A stretch of DNA of 43,341 bases, from positions 1 to 43,341 of the forward strand of contig CAIVKC010000058.1 in assembly GCA_903906365.1 (NCBI GenBank). Reading direction: 5' to 3'. The notes beneath the pieces are model-generated. The model saw only the letters and a program-made list of their open reading frames with translations. It did not search any database and was not told where the DNA came from. Source of the DNA: an uncultured Bacteroidota bacterium (GTDB lineage: Bacteria > Bacteroidota > Bacteroidia > Chitinophagales > Chitinophagaceae). Positions 23,994-33,247 of this stretch are shown one piece after another; the stretch's first letter is position 1, and each line of letters begins with the position of its first letter. A program made the translations under genes and the position numbers.

Positions 23994-24419
23994 TCATTTC
24001 TGCTGGCTATGAGTCAGCCTTTCCAGCAAGGCGATTTTTTCATCCTTTTCCCTGAGCAGGGCTTCATATAGTTTTTTGTTATCATCAATCAATTCGACCA
24101 ATTTGTCCAAGGGATTAAATGTGCATTGTGAAGCGCTGAACGTGCCGTTACTATGACTAAAACTATGGTCGTTGAAATTGTTAAAATAATTTACTACGGT
24201 ATCATCATTAAAAGATTTAATCGCGTCCGGGGAAATTTTTAAAATTTTGGCCACTTCCTCCAGGATGGAATTATCGATGGTTTCCTTTTGTTCAAGCAGG
24301 GATATCTTCTTTTGATTCCAGGGATCCCCCATTGCACTGGCCAGGGCATCCTGCTTCCAACCAAGCATTTCCCTGAACCTTCTTAAATTCCTTCCCTGAT
24401 GAATGGTTTGTTCTGACAT
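23994..24419 (-). CDS. Xre-family regulator, paralogue of 9026-9442
   Basis: Residues about 8-65 form a helix-turn-helix, NLRRFREMLGWKQDALASAM, then WNQKKISLLEQKETIDNSIL and EVAKILKISPDAI. An Asn/Ser-rich linker (NFNDHSFSHSNGTFSASQ) and CTFNPLDKLVELIDDNKKLY follow, with a charged coiled-coil end. The layout and many residues equal the island protein at 9026-9442. Upstream on the minus strand a TAAATTTG box and GAAGGAG precede the ATG. There is no DUF6934 gene beside this copy. Confidence 0.85.
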   Translation of the reverse strand: MSEQTIHQGRNLRRFREMLGWKQDALASAMGDPWNQKKISLLEQKETIDNSILEEVAKILKISPDAIKSFNDDTVVNYFNNFNDHSFSHSNGTFSASQCTFNPLDKLVELIDDNKKLYEALLREKDEKIALLERLTHSQQK

Positions 24420-24843
24420 AAGTGAATGATTACTCCTTCAAATTTAAGGAAAAATTAAAGTAAAAGAAGGATTTGCCATTCCGTTCCTCCGACATCAATT
24501 TCCGCTAATCCATCCCCATGATGAAGTATCAACGTTTATCTTACAGTGTTAGCGCCGGGAGCGGATTCCTTTTTTCACCATTTACTCCACCCCCGATCTG
24601 GGATATTTCCCCCTGTTAACATTCCACCGGATACGCAACGTGGAAAGCAGGCATGCTCATGGGCCGCCCAAATAAGAATGGCAAACAGGCCCCTGAAACT
24701 ACCGTCTATTTTGGTTAACGCCTTGGATAAAATTGGCACAAAAACCTGCTGCGACTTTAAAATTCACATTTGACGGGGCCGGCTTACCTAAAAAGGCCAT
24801 CCAACCCCCACCCCTATCCGAATCTGCCCGGAACACTTCCCGG
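24420..24843. other. Gene-free interval between Xre gene and glycosidase gene
   Basis: The left 60 bp hold the Xre promoter region. The rest is GC-richer with short shadow frames only. No terminator with T run is clear. Confidence 0.4.
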
Positions 24844-27375
24844 TCAATGGGATCCATGTAATCTTTCCAGGGAAATTTCCCCTGAAAACACCCCTGCGCC
24901 CGGAATGATGAGGGCCTTCCCCTGGGCATCCGTCCAGATTGTTTTAACCGTTTTTCCGTCCACAGAAAAGCGATAGGCTGCACGAGGAGCTAATTGATGA
25001 ACAGAATAGCTGATGGGCTGTACTGAACCCTTTGGAGCTTCCAGGCGCCAGCTTCTCTTATCGGGTTCCCACTGCAGGACCTCCACAGCCAGGGTAGGGC
25101 AGCCGCTTATTACCAGTGAAGTATCCCCGCTGCTTTTGTTAAAATAATAGAGGTGCCCGGGGGTAGCCTGGTAGCCAAAGTCCGTGCCGGCCGTTATCTT
25201 AAATTTCCCGTTTGAGATGCTGTATTTTCCCGGCTCCAGTCCCACCTTCAATACCTGCCCCCGGAACCGGTAGATCAGCTCCGTGCCGGATAGTTCGGGA
25301 GTAATATGGGGATCCAGGTAAAGGCGGTTATAGAGGGGATTGATACCATAGATGGATTGGTATAATCCAACAATGGCTAGGGCATTTCCTGAAAGAATAT
25401 CATCCCCCAGGCCATCCTGCTTTGCCCTGCCGTAGCGCTGAAATGCCAGGCCATCCCGGCTGTACTGGTCTAGTACTTTTTTTACATATTTGAGCGCTAT
25501 GGCCGGATTATAGGCCCCGTAGGCCTTCACGGCGATGGATCCCCAGGACAAAAAGATGTCCCCGTTTTCATAATTGGGAAAAGGGAAGTGCCAGTCCTTG
25601 CCTTCCCCGGGCGCATAACTGGTCATGGTAAGGGGCCAGAAAAAAAGATGTTCCCGCTGCATCCCAGCTTCAATGGTATCCAGTATCCTTTTTTGACGTG
25701 CCCCGTCGTCACAGATGCCATAGGCAATCGCCATAAAATTGACCGGTGTAACCATATTGTTTCCATGTACCGACTTATCCTTATCCAGCCAGTGGACATA
25801 ACAACCATTCTGCTCGTCCCAGAAACCACCCTCCCGGGTGGATTTGTTGAAACTGCTTTTTAGCCTCGCTGCGCTGTTTTCATAGAAGGCCGCTTTGGCG
25901 GGGTTATTCAACTGCCTCTCCACCGCAGCCCATTTTACCAGTGCGTGGTAGAGTTTGGCATTTACAAAGGCATTTTCATAGGATGCCCAGATGATATCGA
26001 TCCAGTCACTGCTGAGCTGTTGGGTATGGGAATCATTCATCATCTCCACCAGCCCGTTTCCGTCAAAGTCACGGTGGAGAATCCAGTCCAGCGCCTTTTC
26101 GCAGGAACGCTGGTGGGTGGCTACCCATTTTTTGTCCCCGGTCTGGTCATAGAGCTCGGCCACATTGGTCACCAGGTCCGGATTCGCATCCATCAGGATA
26201 CCCCACTGGGCCTCGTAAAACCCATCCTTATTGCCCTGGCCTGCCATCATGTCCTCGTCAGTATAGGCCCAGCGGGGAAATACCCGGCCATCGGCCTTGA
26301 TGGCATGGTCACGGTAAAAATCCAGGCAGCTCTGGTAGCCTTTGAGGTAGTCCGGGTCATCAATGCCCAGTCCCATTTGGGCAATGTATTGTTCATGCAG
26401 GCAGATAGGCCCGTAGGGGGTATGCCAGGAATTGCCTCCATAATGCAGGGAATCGATGACGCCGATCCTTGCTATTGTATTGAGGACTGCACTTACCTTT
26501 TCCCCATCCAGCCCTTTGAATGTTCCCCGGCCATAGCGCTGCTGCACGTCAAAATATGCTAAGGTGACTCGATGCCGGGTGGTACCCGCTTGTACGGCAA
26601 AGGAACCCCAGACATCGGTTCCCGTCCGGATAAATCTTCTGCGGTAGGTGCCACTGTCGTAACGTGGCTGCATTTCCCTGTCGGAGACGGTGATGGCATA
26701 TTCCAGGGTATTTTCGTTGGTACGGCTGTACCGCATGGCCACCTTTTTACCCGGTGCCCCCACACTGACCATCAGTCCGTTTCCCGTCCGGGCGTTCCAG
26801 AAACTCGAAGATTGGGTATGTACCCCATAGGTGCACAACTTTGTATTAAACAGGTAAAACCAGGCCAGGCCTCCATAACCCTGGTAAGCGCCATCCCAGG
26901 TATCCATATTACTGAAATGGAAGACCGGAACTGCTTGCTCCTCCAAACGGGCGGGCTTGTTAAAAGTCCTTTCCAGATCCCACTGGATGGAGGCGTCGTG
27001 TAAGGAAAGAATCCAGGTCTCGTTAGCGGACAGCTCCCGGTCACCGTATCTGATATTGTGTATGACCAGCCTGTCTTTTTCCAGGGTAATCTTTGGTTTG
27101 GCCAGCAGGTGCAGGGTGGAGAGCTGCCTGCCTTTCAGGCTTAGGGAACCATAAACCCCTTGGGTTCCGCTGATCACCTGCTGCCCATTTACCAAAAGGG
27201 AACTAAAACACAGCCCGCTTTGGTAATCGAGTGCCATTTGGAGTTTCGCATTGGAGAGGGTTATCCTTTTGGCGAGCGTGTCATTGACAATGGAAGCAGA
27301 TTGGGAAAATACAAAGCCTGTAGTCATTGTCAACAGCAACAGACAGCCAAAAAAACGGGGTGATATATTTCGCAT
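24844..27375 (-). CDS. Secreted six-hairpin glycosidase-like protein
   Basis: Start set at ATG 27375 (MRNISPRFFGCLLLLTMTTG), because a signal peptide begins there; the longer frame adds 17 unlike residues. The mature part of about 820 residues opens with a beta-sandwich (LSNAKLQMALDYQSGLCFSS). A central (alpha/alpha)6-type region of about 330 residues follows, with FPRWAYTDEDMMAGQGNKDG, WILHRDFDGNGLVEMMNDSH, WASYENAFVNAKLYHALV, GGFWDEQNGCYVHW and NYENGDIFLSWGSIAVKAYG. A C-terminal beta domain closes it. This matches alpha-L-rhamnosidase- or GH63/GH94-like folds; the precise CAZy family is not recognised. Likely acidic residues are in the DEDMM and ENGD segments. It probably acts in the periplasm on plant or microbial glycans. 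Confidence 0.75.
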   Translation of the reverse strand: MRNISPRFFGCLLLLTMTTGFVFSQSASIVNDTLAKRITLSNAKLQMALDYQSGLCFSSLLVNGQQVISGTQGVYGSLSLKGRQLSTLHLLAKPKITLEKDRLVIHNIRYGDRELSANETWILSLHDASIQWDLERTFNKPARLEEQAVPVFHFSNMDTWDGAYQGYGGLAWFYLFNTKLCTYGVHTQSSSFWNARTGNGLMVSVGAPGKKVAMRYSRTNENTLEYAITVSDREMQPRYDSGTYRRRFIRTGTDVWGSFAVQAGTTRHRVTLAYFDVQQRYGRGTFKGLDGEKVSAVLNTIARIGVIDSLHYGGNSWHTPYGPICLHEQYIAQMGLGIDDPDYLKGYQSCLDFYRDHAIKADGRVFPRWAYTDEDMMAGQGNKDGFYEAQWGILMDANPDLVTNVAELYDQTGDKKWVATHQRSCEKALDWILHRDFDGNGLVEMMNDSHTQQLSSDWIDIIWASYENAFVNAKLYHALVKWAAVERQLNNPAKAAFYENSAARLKSSFNKSTREGGFWDEQNGCYVHWLDKDKSVHGNNMVTPVNFMAIAYGICDDGARQKRILDTIEAGMQREHLFFWPLTMTSYAPGEGKDWHFPFPNYENGDIFLSWGSIAVKAYGAYNPAIALKYVKKVLDQYSRDGLAFQRYGRAKQDGLGDDILSGNALAIVGLYQSIYGINPLYNRLYLDPHITPELSGTELIYRFRGQVLKVGLEPGKYSISNGKFKITAGTDFGYQATPGHLYYFNKSSGDTSLVISGCPTLAVEVLQWEPDKRSWRLEAPKGSVQPISYSVHQLAPRAAYRFSVDGKTVKTIWTDAQGKALIIPGAGVFSGEISLERLHGSH

Positions 27376-27573
27376 CACTGAAAGTACTGAAATCCCAATA
27401 AATTTCAAGTGACCCGATGGGCTCATCGTGGGTCCAGGCCTGCCTGCCGTTTTTCCTCCCCGTTTCCCATCGATTTTTATTGGATCTTAAAATGCCCTGT
27501 CCCTTTGATGAGCGCCATCCTTAGACCTGGAAAAAAAATGTATATTTATTAAACCATTTAACCCATCTGCCAA

Positions 27574-28155
27574 ATGTCTGTACAACCATGCTGTACCCTT
27601 TTAGCCGCTTTGATAATTTTTATTTCCTGCAGTAAGTCGGCAGGCAGTTCCAACAGTGCTTCCATCGATGTAACCAAACAATGGTTCATCGATGACGCAG
27701 GGCTCCTCATTCAGGGCCTCTCCGATGGCCAATGGTCCAACAGGGCCTTTACCAGCCAGGAGCAAAACCTTTTTTCCAGCCTGGACACGGCAAATCTTGC
27801 CGGCACCTCCCAACCCGACTCCGTTTTTGAGGAAAGCCCGGTTAGTCACAATTATATCATCCCCAACCCCTATTCGGCCTATAGCCAGCTCCATTTCCAA
27901 TTTACCAATGGCTTTTCAGGAACGATCATGTTTAAAATGGTAGTGGTCGATAACCACTTAAAACCCGTGGACAAGGAAGCCTTCCGGATACAGGCGAGCG
28001 TTTGTTCCGGCTGCGCCATGCCCTTTTCAAACAGCAGCCTGATCCGGATTATGCCAAATATACCCGCCGGACAGTATAGACTGTACTATACGCTCGGATC
28101 TGTCTCCAATCCACAGTTTTATACCAGTTGGGGAAACATTCAGAGAAACCCATAA
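27574..28155 (+). CDS. Putative lipoprotein
   Basis: The 193-residue product begins with a lipoprotein signal, LLAALIIFISCSKSAGSSN, with the lipobox cysteine at residue 19. The rest is beta-rich (YSQLHFQFTNGFSGTIMFKM, AGQYRLYYTLGSVSNPQFYT) and has a C-S-G-C pair near 145. No family recognised. It is divergent from the glycosidase-like gene, with 200 bp between their starts that should hold both promoters. Confidence 0.72.
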   Translation: MSVQPCCTLLAALIIFISCSKSAGSSNSASIDVTKQWFIDDAGLLIQGLSDGQWSNRAFTSQEQNLFSSLDTANLAGTSQPDSVFEESPVSHNYIIPNPYSAYSQLHFQFTNGFSGTIMFKMVVVDNHLKPVDKEAFRIQASVCSGCAMPFSNSSLIRIMPNIPAGQYRLYYTLGSVSNPQFYTSWGNIQRNP

Positions 28156-28442
28156 AGCAGGTTACCCCGCTCCCGGTGAACCCCAAGGCAGGGATACAAA
28201 ACTCATGCTTATGCGAAAGGGCAGGAACCATGATCAATGGAATCCGTAGACCTGTAACAAAGCGGACCCGCTCCCCAACTAACTCATAATTCGATCCCCA
28301 TCATGGCCCCATGCCGGCGGATTCTGCTTTGACCTGCTGCGACCCCCTATGAAACAACTTACCCCTCCCTATAAATAAGATGGCTTAGTTTTGGCTCCCT
28401 CCCTGTATCCAATTTGGACAGTTCACCTCAAAATCGCAGAAG

Positions 28443-28856
28443 ATGCCAGTACATCATGAAAAAGACCATCCCAAAAATGAAGGGGTCAAACTCGCCGGGA
28501 ATCCGGCATACCTGATCAACCGGATGATCAAGGACCCCGTTGAAAATAAATGGGCCGCCCGGGAAATCACGCAGGAAGGACCCTGGCACAAACAGGTATG
28601 GAGTGCACTGCTGCTCAATGGCCTGCATACACTTCTCAGGACCCTGGAAAGGGAAAGGGGGAAACCTTTCCGGTTACAGAAGGGCTTTGAATGGTCCCTA
28701 CATAAGGAACAGGAGGGCAAAACGCTTCACCTGCCCGCACCCATCCAAATACCTGCCGGCCAGGACCAGAAAAAGTGGCAGAAGCCATTTGCCGCGCGCC
28801 TGCCCATGAATTACTGGCCTACGGTATGTGTATTCAGATCATCGAGTGGGCAATAA
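28443..28856 (+). CDS. Questionable hypothetical protein
   Basis: This 137-codon frame is the longest in an otherwise empty stretch. It has plausible composition: Lys/Trp-rich with ALLLNGLHTLLRTLERERGK and a repeat-free body. No family is recognised, and two overlapping frames of 88-89 codons exist on both strands. I keep it as a weak call. Confidence 0.35.
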   Translation: MPVHHEKDHPKNEGVKLAGNPAYLINRMIKDPVENKWAAREITQEGPWHKQVWSALLLNGLHTLLRTLERERGKPFRLQKGFEWSLHKEQEGKTLHLPAPIQIPAGQDQKKWQKPFAARLPMNYWPTVCVFRSSSGQ

Positions 28857-29102
28857 ATTCCTCGTTGAAAAAACCCCATGATGTCTTGCACTGATGCGAC
28901 CTATAGAAGTCACACCTGTTTTAAAATCATTGAATTTTTATCATTTACGGCCCTTTGATATATTATGTAAATTCCCTTCCATTACTTCAGAATGCCCTTT
29001 TTTGTGAAATCCCCCAGCAGCCGGAGCCTGAATTCGGCACTTGCTGATGGAAGCAATCAATAGTAACCCCTTTAAAGAAGGAAAACCCAAATTTTAAAAA
29101 AA

Positions 29103-30101
29103 ATGACAACCAGACAAATCCTATTAACCTCCAGGCCCGTCGGGGACTGCACCCTGGAAAATTTCAAAATCCAGGAAGTAACCTGCTATCTGCCCAAAGC
29201 AGGTGAAGTATTGCTCAAAGGGTTGTATTATTCGGTCGATCCCTATATGCGGGGCAGAATGAACGATGCCAAATCATATGCCCCTCCCTTCCAGGTGGGT
29301 CAGCCCATATCGGGCGCAGTGGTCGCTCAGGTAGTGGAAAGCAAGTCATCCAAATTCAGGCCAGGTGACCTGGTATTGGGCAATTTACCCTGGCAGGAAC
29401 AATTCATAGCCCCCGAAACCAGCCTGCAAAAAATTGATGCCGGACTGGCTCCTCCCAGCTATTACCTGAGTATACTGGGCATGACCGGCCTTACGGCTTA
29501 TTTTGGGCTATCCGATATCTGCCGGCCCAGGGCAGGGGAAACCCTGGTCATATCCGGGGCAGCAGGCGCGGTGGGGATCGTGGCAGGACAAATAGCCAAA
29601 TTAAATGGCTGCCATGTGGTCGGAATTGCGGGGTCGGACGAAAAAACAGGCCTGCTCAAAAAGCAATTCGGTTTTGATGAGGCCATCAATTACAAAACGG
29701 CCAAAGACCTCCCGGGTGCCATTGCAGCAGCCTGCCCCAGGGGAGTGGATATGTATTTTGATAATGTGGGTGGAGAAATATCTGATGCGGTGATCAGCCA
29801 AATCAATTTTCATGCGCGCATTGCCCTGTGCGGCCAGATAGCTTTGTACAACAGCCGCGGGATTCCCCAGGGTCCCCGGCTGCAACCCATGCTGCTGACC
29901 CGCAGTGTACTCATGCAGGGCTTTATTATCGGTGATTATAAAAACCGGTTTGGAGAAGGCATCCGTCAATTGTCGGCCTGGGTGAAGGAGGGAAAACTTA
30001 CATTCACCGAAACCAGGATACAGGGATTTGAGCAGCTGCCCCTCGCCATGCTGGGGCTCTTTCAGGGAAAAAATACCGGTAAAATGGTGGTGGTGGCATG
30101 A
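29103..30101 (+). CDS. Zinc-independent MDR oxidoreductase (LTB4 reductase/CurA-like)
   Basis: The 332-residue enzyme belongs to the medium-chain dehydrogenase/reductase superfamily, NADP-dependent alkenal/one reductase branch. It has the substrate-domain motifs YYSVDPYMRGRM and GQPISGAVVAQVV, the nucleotide-binding loop VISGAAGAVGIVAGQIAKLNG, and GVDMYFDNVGGEISDAVI. No zinc-ligand cysteines are seen. Relatives reduce alpha,beta-unsaturated ketones and aldehydes (E. coli CurA reduces curcumin). The motif YDRWQ-like C-terminal end is absent, but the ending GKNTGKMVVVA is canonical. Confidence 0.93.
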   Translation: MTTRQILLTSRPVGDCTLENFKIQEVTCYLPKAGEVLLKGLYYSVDPYMRGRMNDAKSYAPPFQVGQPISGAVVAQVVESKSSKFRPGDLVLGNLPWQEQFIAPETSLQKIDAGLAPPSYYLSILGMTGLTAYFGLSDICRPRAGETLVISGAAGAVGIVAGQIAKLNGCHVVGIAGSDEKTGLLKKQFGFDEAINYKTAKDLPGAIAAACPRGVDMYFDNVGGEISDAVISQINFHARIALCGQIALYNSRGIPQGPRLQPMLLTRSVLMQGFIIGDYKNRFGEGIRQLSAWVKEGKLTFTETRIQGFEQLPLAMLGLFQGKNTGKMVVVA

Positions 30102-30293
30102 CCGGACCTTCTTAACCCCCTAATGCCCTTGGATTGATTGTTGCCTGTACGTCCCGAAGTTTTTAATACTCCTTTCCGGCAGGAAAAAAAGATTTAATTT
30201 GAAGGGGCCAGCCGGCCGGTGCATTTCCCGGCGGGTATCCGGCCTTTTCCACCGGGTACCGGATTGGGACGGTCTGACTAAAAACAGTAAGCA

Positions 30294-31394
30294 ATGAAAC
30301 TCATGCGCGGTTTTCTGATTATATGCATTTTGGCCACCGGTCTCCATGCAAAGGCCCAGGCTGACCCGGGCGAATTGCCGGTGGCTGCCATGGAGAGCAT
30401 CTACCAGCAGGTCAAAACCCCTTACAAATACGGGCTGGTGGTGATTCCTGAAAGCAATGATTACAAAGTGGACTGCCCCACCGTATTTAGAAATAAAGGT
30501 CATTGGTTCATGTCCTATATCCGCTATGACGGCCGGGGTTATGAGACCTGGCTTGCCAAAAGCGAGGACCTGCTGCACTGGACCACCCTGGGCCGGGTAC
30601 TTGCCTTTTCAGATTCCTCCGACTGGGACAATAACCAGAAAGCCGGTTATAACGCATTGCTGGACTACCGCTGGGGCGGTAGTTACAAGCCTTTCCGCTA
30701 CAAAGGCCGCTACTGGATGAGCTACCTGGGCGGCCATGCTTTCGGTTACGAAAGCGGGATGCTATCCGTTGGAATTTCCTTTACTTCCCATGGCATTGAC
30801 TCCCCCCGCCTGTGGACGCGCCTGCCCAACCCTGTTCTCAAACCCGCTGACCCCGACGCACGATGGTGGGAAAACAATACCATCTACAAAAGCAGCGTCC
30901 TGTGGGACAGGACCCGGTCGACCGGCCATTCTTTTGTGATGTACTATAATGCAAAGGGTGACAGCAGCCAGCCCGGGGGGGCCAATGTGGAACGAATCGG
31001 TATGGCCGTCTCTGATGACATGGAACACTGGACCCGTTACCGGAGGGACCCCGTGCTGGATCATCATGAAGGGATTACCGGTGATGCCGTTATACAAAAA
31101 ATCGCAAAAACATGGGTGATGTTTTATTTTGGCGCCTTCTGGAACAACAAAGCGGGGGCCTTCAATAATTTTGCCTGTTCCTATGACCTGGTTCACTGGA
31201 CCGACTGGAAAGGCAAACCACTCATCAGCCCCTCGGAACCCTATGATGAAACCTATGCCCATAAGTCCTTTGTGGTGAAATATGGCGGGGTAGTCTACCA
31301 TTTCTATTGTGCTGTAAATCGTGCCGGCCAGCGCGGTATTGCCCTTGCCACCTCCAGAGACCAGGGAAAAAGTCTCCTTACTTTTAGTAAATAA
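30294..31394 (+). CDS. Secreted five-bladed beta-propeller glycosidase-like protein (GH43/GH117 type)
   Basis: The 366-residue product has a signal peptide to about residue 22 (LATGLHAKAQA). It has repeated propeller blades: DYKVDCPTVFRNKGHWFMSY, WLAKSEDLLHWTTLGRVL, YKPFRYKGRYWMSYLGGHA, MAVSDDMEHWTRYRRDPVLD and FACSYDLVHWTDWKGKPLIS. The x-S-x-D-x-x-H-W blade edges and an early Asp (VDCPTV) fit the GH43/GH32/GH117 superfamily. The exact family and substrate cannot be fixed. It lies in a neighbourhood of other sugar-related secreted genes. Confidence 0.78.
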   Translation: MKLMRGFLIICILATGLHAKAQADPGELPVAAMESIYQQVKTPYKYGLVVIPESNDYKVDCPTVFRNKGHWFMSYIRYDGRGYETWLAKSEDLLHWTTLGRVLAFSDSSDWDNNQKAGYNALLDYRWGGSYKPFRYKGRYWMSYLGGHAFGYESGMLSVGISFTSHGIDSPRLWTRLPNPVLKPADPDARWWENNTIYKSSVLWDRTRSTGHSFVMYYNAKGDSSQPGGANVERIGMAVSDDMEHWTRYRRDPVLDHHEGITGDAVIQKIAKTWVMFYFGAFWNNKAGAFNNFACSYDLVHWTDWKGKPLISPSEPYDETYAHKSFVVKYGGVVYHFYCAVNRAGQRGIALATSRDQGKSLLTFSK

Positions 31395-31852
31395 CCCCCT
31401 CTTCCATGCGTGAACTGCCCTTTAGGGTGATCCCCGACCTCCTGCTGGCAACCCATCCCCCCTTAAACCATCCCTCCGGGAAGACCTGTCCTGGCTTCGG
31501 ACAATATTTTGAGGACTTGGTCCCAGTCCCCGCTAGATGGCAGCCTTTATTTTGTAAATTGGATTGAATAGGGGGTTTCGATCTTTCCTGGATGACTTAC
31601 CCTTTCCATGAACAGGTGGGAATTCCCTGTCGATTTATCAGCCCGGCCATACAGGGCAGAAAATTTGATCGGCCATTCCCATGCACGGAGTATCCCATAT
31701 TTTCCTTGAAAAAACCGCCGGCGGAAAACAGAGGGCCCATGGGGAGTACTACCGGATCAACCTCAAAAACTGCTCCCGGATGGTATCATTTGCCATGGGG
31801 ATGGGTAAAGCGGAAGCTAGCCGGGAAATTCTAAAAATAAAACAAACTCAAC
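31395..31852. other. Gene-free interval
   Basis: Two overlapping frames of about 80 codons near 31592-31926 show no recognisable family and overlap the next start. I see no terminator or RNA gene. Confidence 0.4.
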
Positions 31853-32494
31853 ATGACAAACAAACTCATCAACTTTGCGGGTTGGTCCATTGTACTGGCA
31901 GCCTCCCTTTATTTTGTGTTCCATAATGCGATTCATTATTTTTCCTACGATGCCAAGTCCTATGGCGCCGAATACTGGCCCACCTATGCCTCCATATTAT
32001 TGACCCATATCACCTTCGGATTGGTTGCCCTGCTGATAGGCCCCTTTCAGTTCATTGCTACATTTCGAAAAAAATACCCGCAGGCACACCGGACCATGGG
32101 TAAGATCTACCTGGTTAGCATAGCGCTGGCCGGCTCCGCCTCCCTGTACCTGTCCATCGGAAAAATTATCATGGCAGAAAAGGATATTGTATTTGGGACT
32201 GGCCTGCTGGGTCTGGCCCTGGCCTGGCTATTGACCTCCTCCATGGCTTACTGGGCCATCCGCTGCCGGAATTTTGTTCAACACCGCGAATGGATGGTCC
32301 GCAGTTTTGTAGTCACCTGCGGCTTTACCAGTTTTCGGTTGATATTCCGTTTGCTGGTCGATCAGTTGCATGTCGACCCTGCCATGGCCGGCAATACCAT
32401 GGCATGGGCCTGCTGGGCGTTTCCATTACTGGTAACGGAGGGATTCCTGCAGGGTATCAAAATAAAAAGGGGCCGTGTCGCCCCAGCCGCTTAG
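31853..32494 (+). CDS. DUF2306 membrane protein
   Basis: The 213-residue protein has about six to seven hydrophobic segments, starting with FAGWSIVLAASLYFVFHNAI. The conserved core is LIGPFQFIATFRKKYPQAHR followed by TMGKIYLVSIALAG, the H-R-x-x-G-x-x-Y signature of DUF2306, and FVQHREWMVRSFVVTCGFTS, which carries the second H-R pair. The family is predicted membrane-bound with possible heme or metal ligands at these histidines; its role is not established. Confidence 0.87.
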   Translation: MTNKLINFAGWSIVLAASLYFVFHNAIHYFSYDAKSYGAEYWPTYASILLTHITFGLVALLIGPFQFIATFRKKYPQAHRTMGKIYLVSIALAGSASLYLSIGKIIMAEKDIVFGTGLLGLALAWLLTSSMAYWAIRCRNFVQHREWMVRSFVVTCGFTSFRLIFRLLVDQLHVDPAMAGNTMAWACWAFPLLVTEGFLQGIKIKRGRVAPAA

Positions 32495-32618
32495 GCAGCT
32501 CACTAGCAAGGGAACCGACCTGGCGGATCTTAGGCTTAAATGCCTCGCCATCGTGTTGGCCGGGGTCAATTAGGATGTGATAAGCCTGGTCTTAAAAAGG
32601 GCTGCCGGCGATTCTTTT

Positions 32619-32640
32619 AAAAGGAGAGGGTCTCCCTTTT
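32619..32640. terminator. Bidirectional terminator between convergent genes
   Basis: AAAAGGAGA (32619-32627), GGG loop and TCTCC-C-TTTT (32631-32640) form a hairpin with one bulge. A run of A on one side and T on the other lets it serve the plus-strand DUF2306 gene and the minus-strand gene whose stop it touches. Confidence 0.6.
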
Positions 32641-32920
32641 ATTCGAATAAAACCGAAAGGAGCAAACCCACGCCGACTACTACATCCACCAGGTTCCAGA
32701 TATGCCTGCCCAATCCTATTTTATATAAGGGCTGAAAAAGTATGGCCAGGCAAACAAACACAATGGCCTGGGTCTTATGGCCGCTTTCATAGGCATCATA
32801 AGCCAGGATGGCAAATCCCACCAGGGCTGCATACCTCACGAGTTGAAAATAGCCGTAAGGCATGGCGAGCAGACAGAGAAATAACAGGATTGCAAGGACA
32901 ATCTTAATGGTCTTTTTCAT
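32639..32920 (-). CDS. Small membrane protein, DUF6804-like
   Basis: Start at ATG 32920 (MKKTIKIVLAILLFLCLLAM) gives 93 residues; the longer frame to 33166 has sequence unlike a protein and is ignored. Three hydrophobic segments follow the short basic start: about 6-20, 27-40 and 50-63, with another at the end. YGYFQLVRYAALVGFAILAY, AIVFVCLAILFQPLYKIGLG and RHIWNLVDVVVG resemble DUF6804 proteins. Function unknown. Confidence 0.7.
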   Translation of the reverse strand: MKKTIKIVLAILLFLCLLAMPYGYFQLVRYAALVGFAILAYDAYESGHKTQAIVFVCLAILFQPLYKIGLGRHIWNLVDVVVGVGLLLSVLFE

Positions 32921-33247
32921 GGTTACATGCGCTGGATGGCGCAGGTCATAAAGATATAAAATCCTGACCCAGGATAAAATCATCCCCAGATAAATGGAAT
33001 CGGGATGCGGCCAAAACAGCAAAGGCCTCCCTATTCCTGCAGGAGCTGACTCTACCCTGGCTTGCTGGAAAGAACCCAAAAATAGGGCAGCCGACACAAC
33101 TCCGAATGGCAGCGCCCCGCCTGGCAGAGGGGTCCGGGGTAGAAATGAAGCCGGGGGAAGAACCACCGGCCGTAATGATTCGTGGGATTCGGGGGATTCG
33201 CCGCAGATCCCCAGACGCAGGGCATCAGGATAGGGAAATAAGTGATG
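32921..33247. other. Gene-free interval
   Basis: GC-rich stretch between two minus-strand genes, with no open frame that looks like protein. No T-tailed hairpin seen. Confidence 0.35.

Noticed and set aside
25945-27003. Long plus-strand frames (143 and 205 codons) opposite the glycosidase-like gene
   Set aside because: Shadow frames in GC-rich DNA without start context; the minus-strand protein has signal peptide and domain structure.
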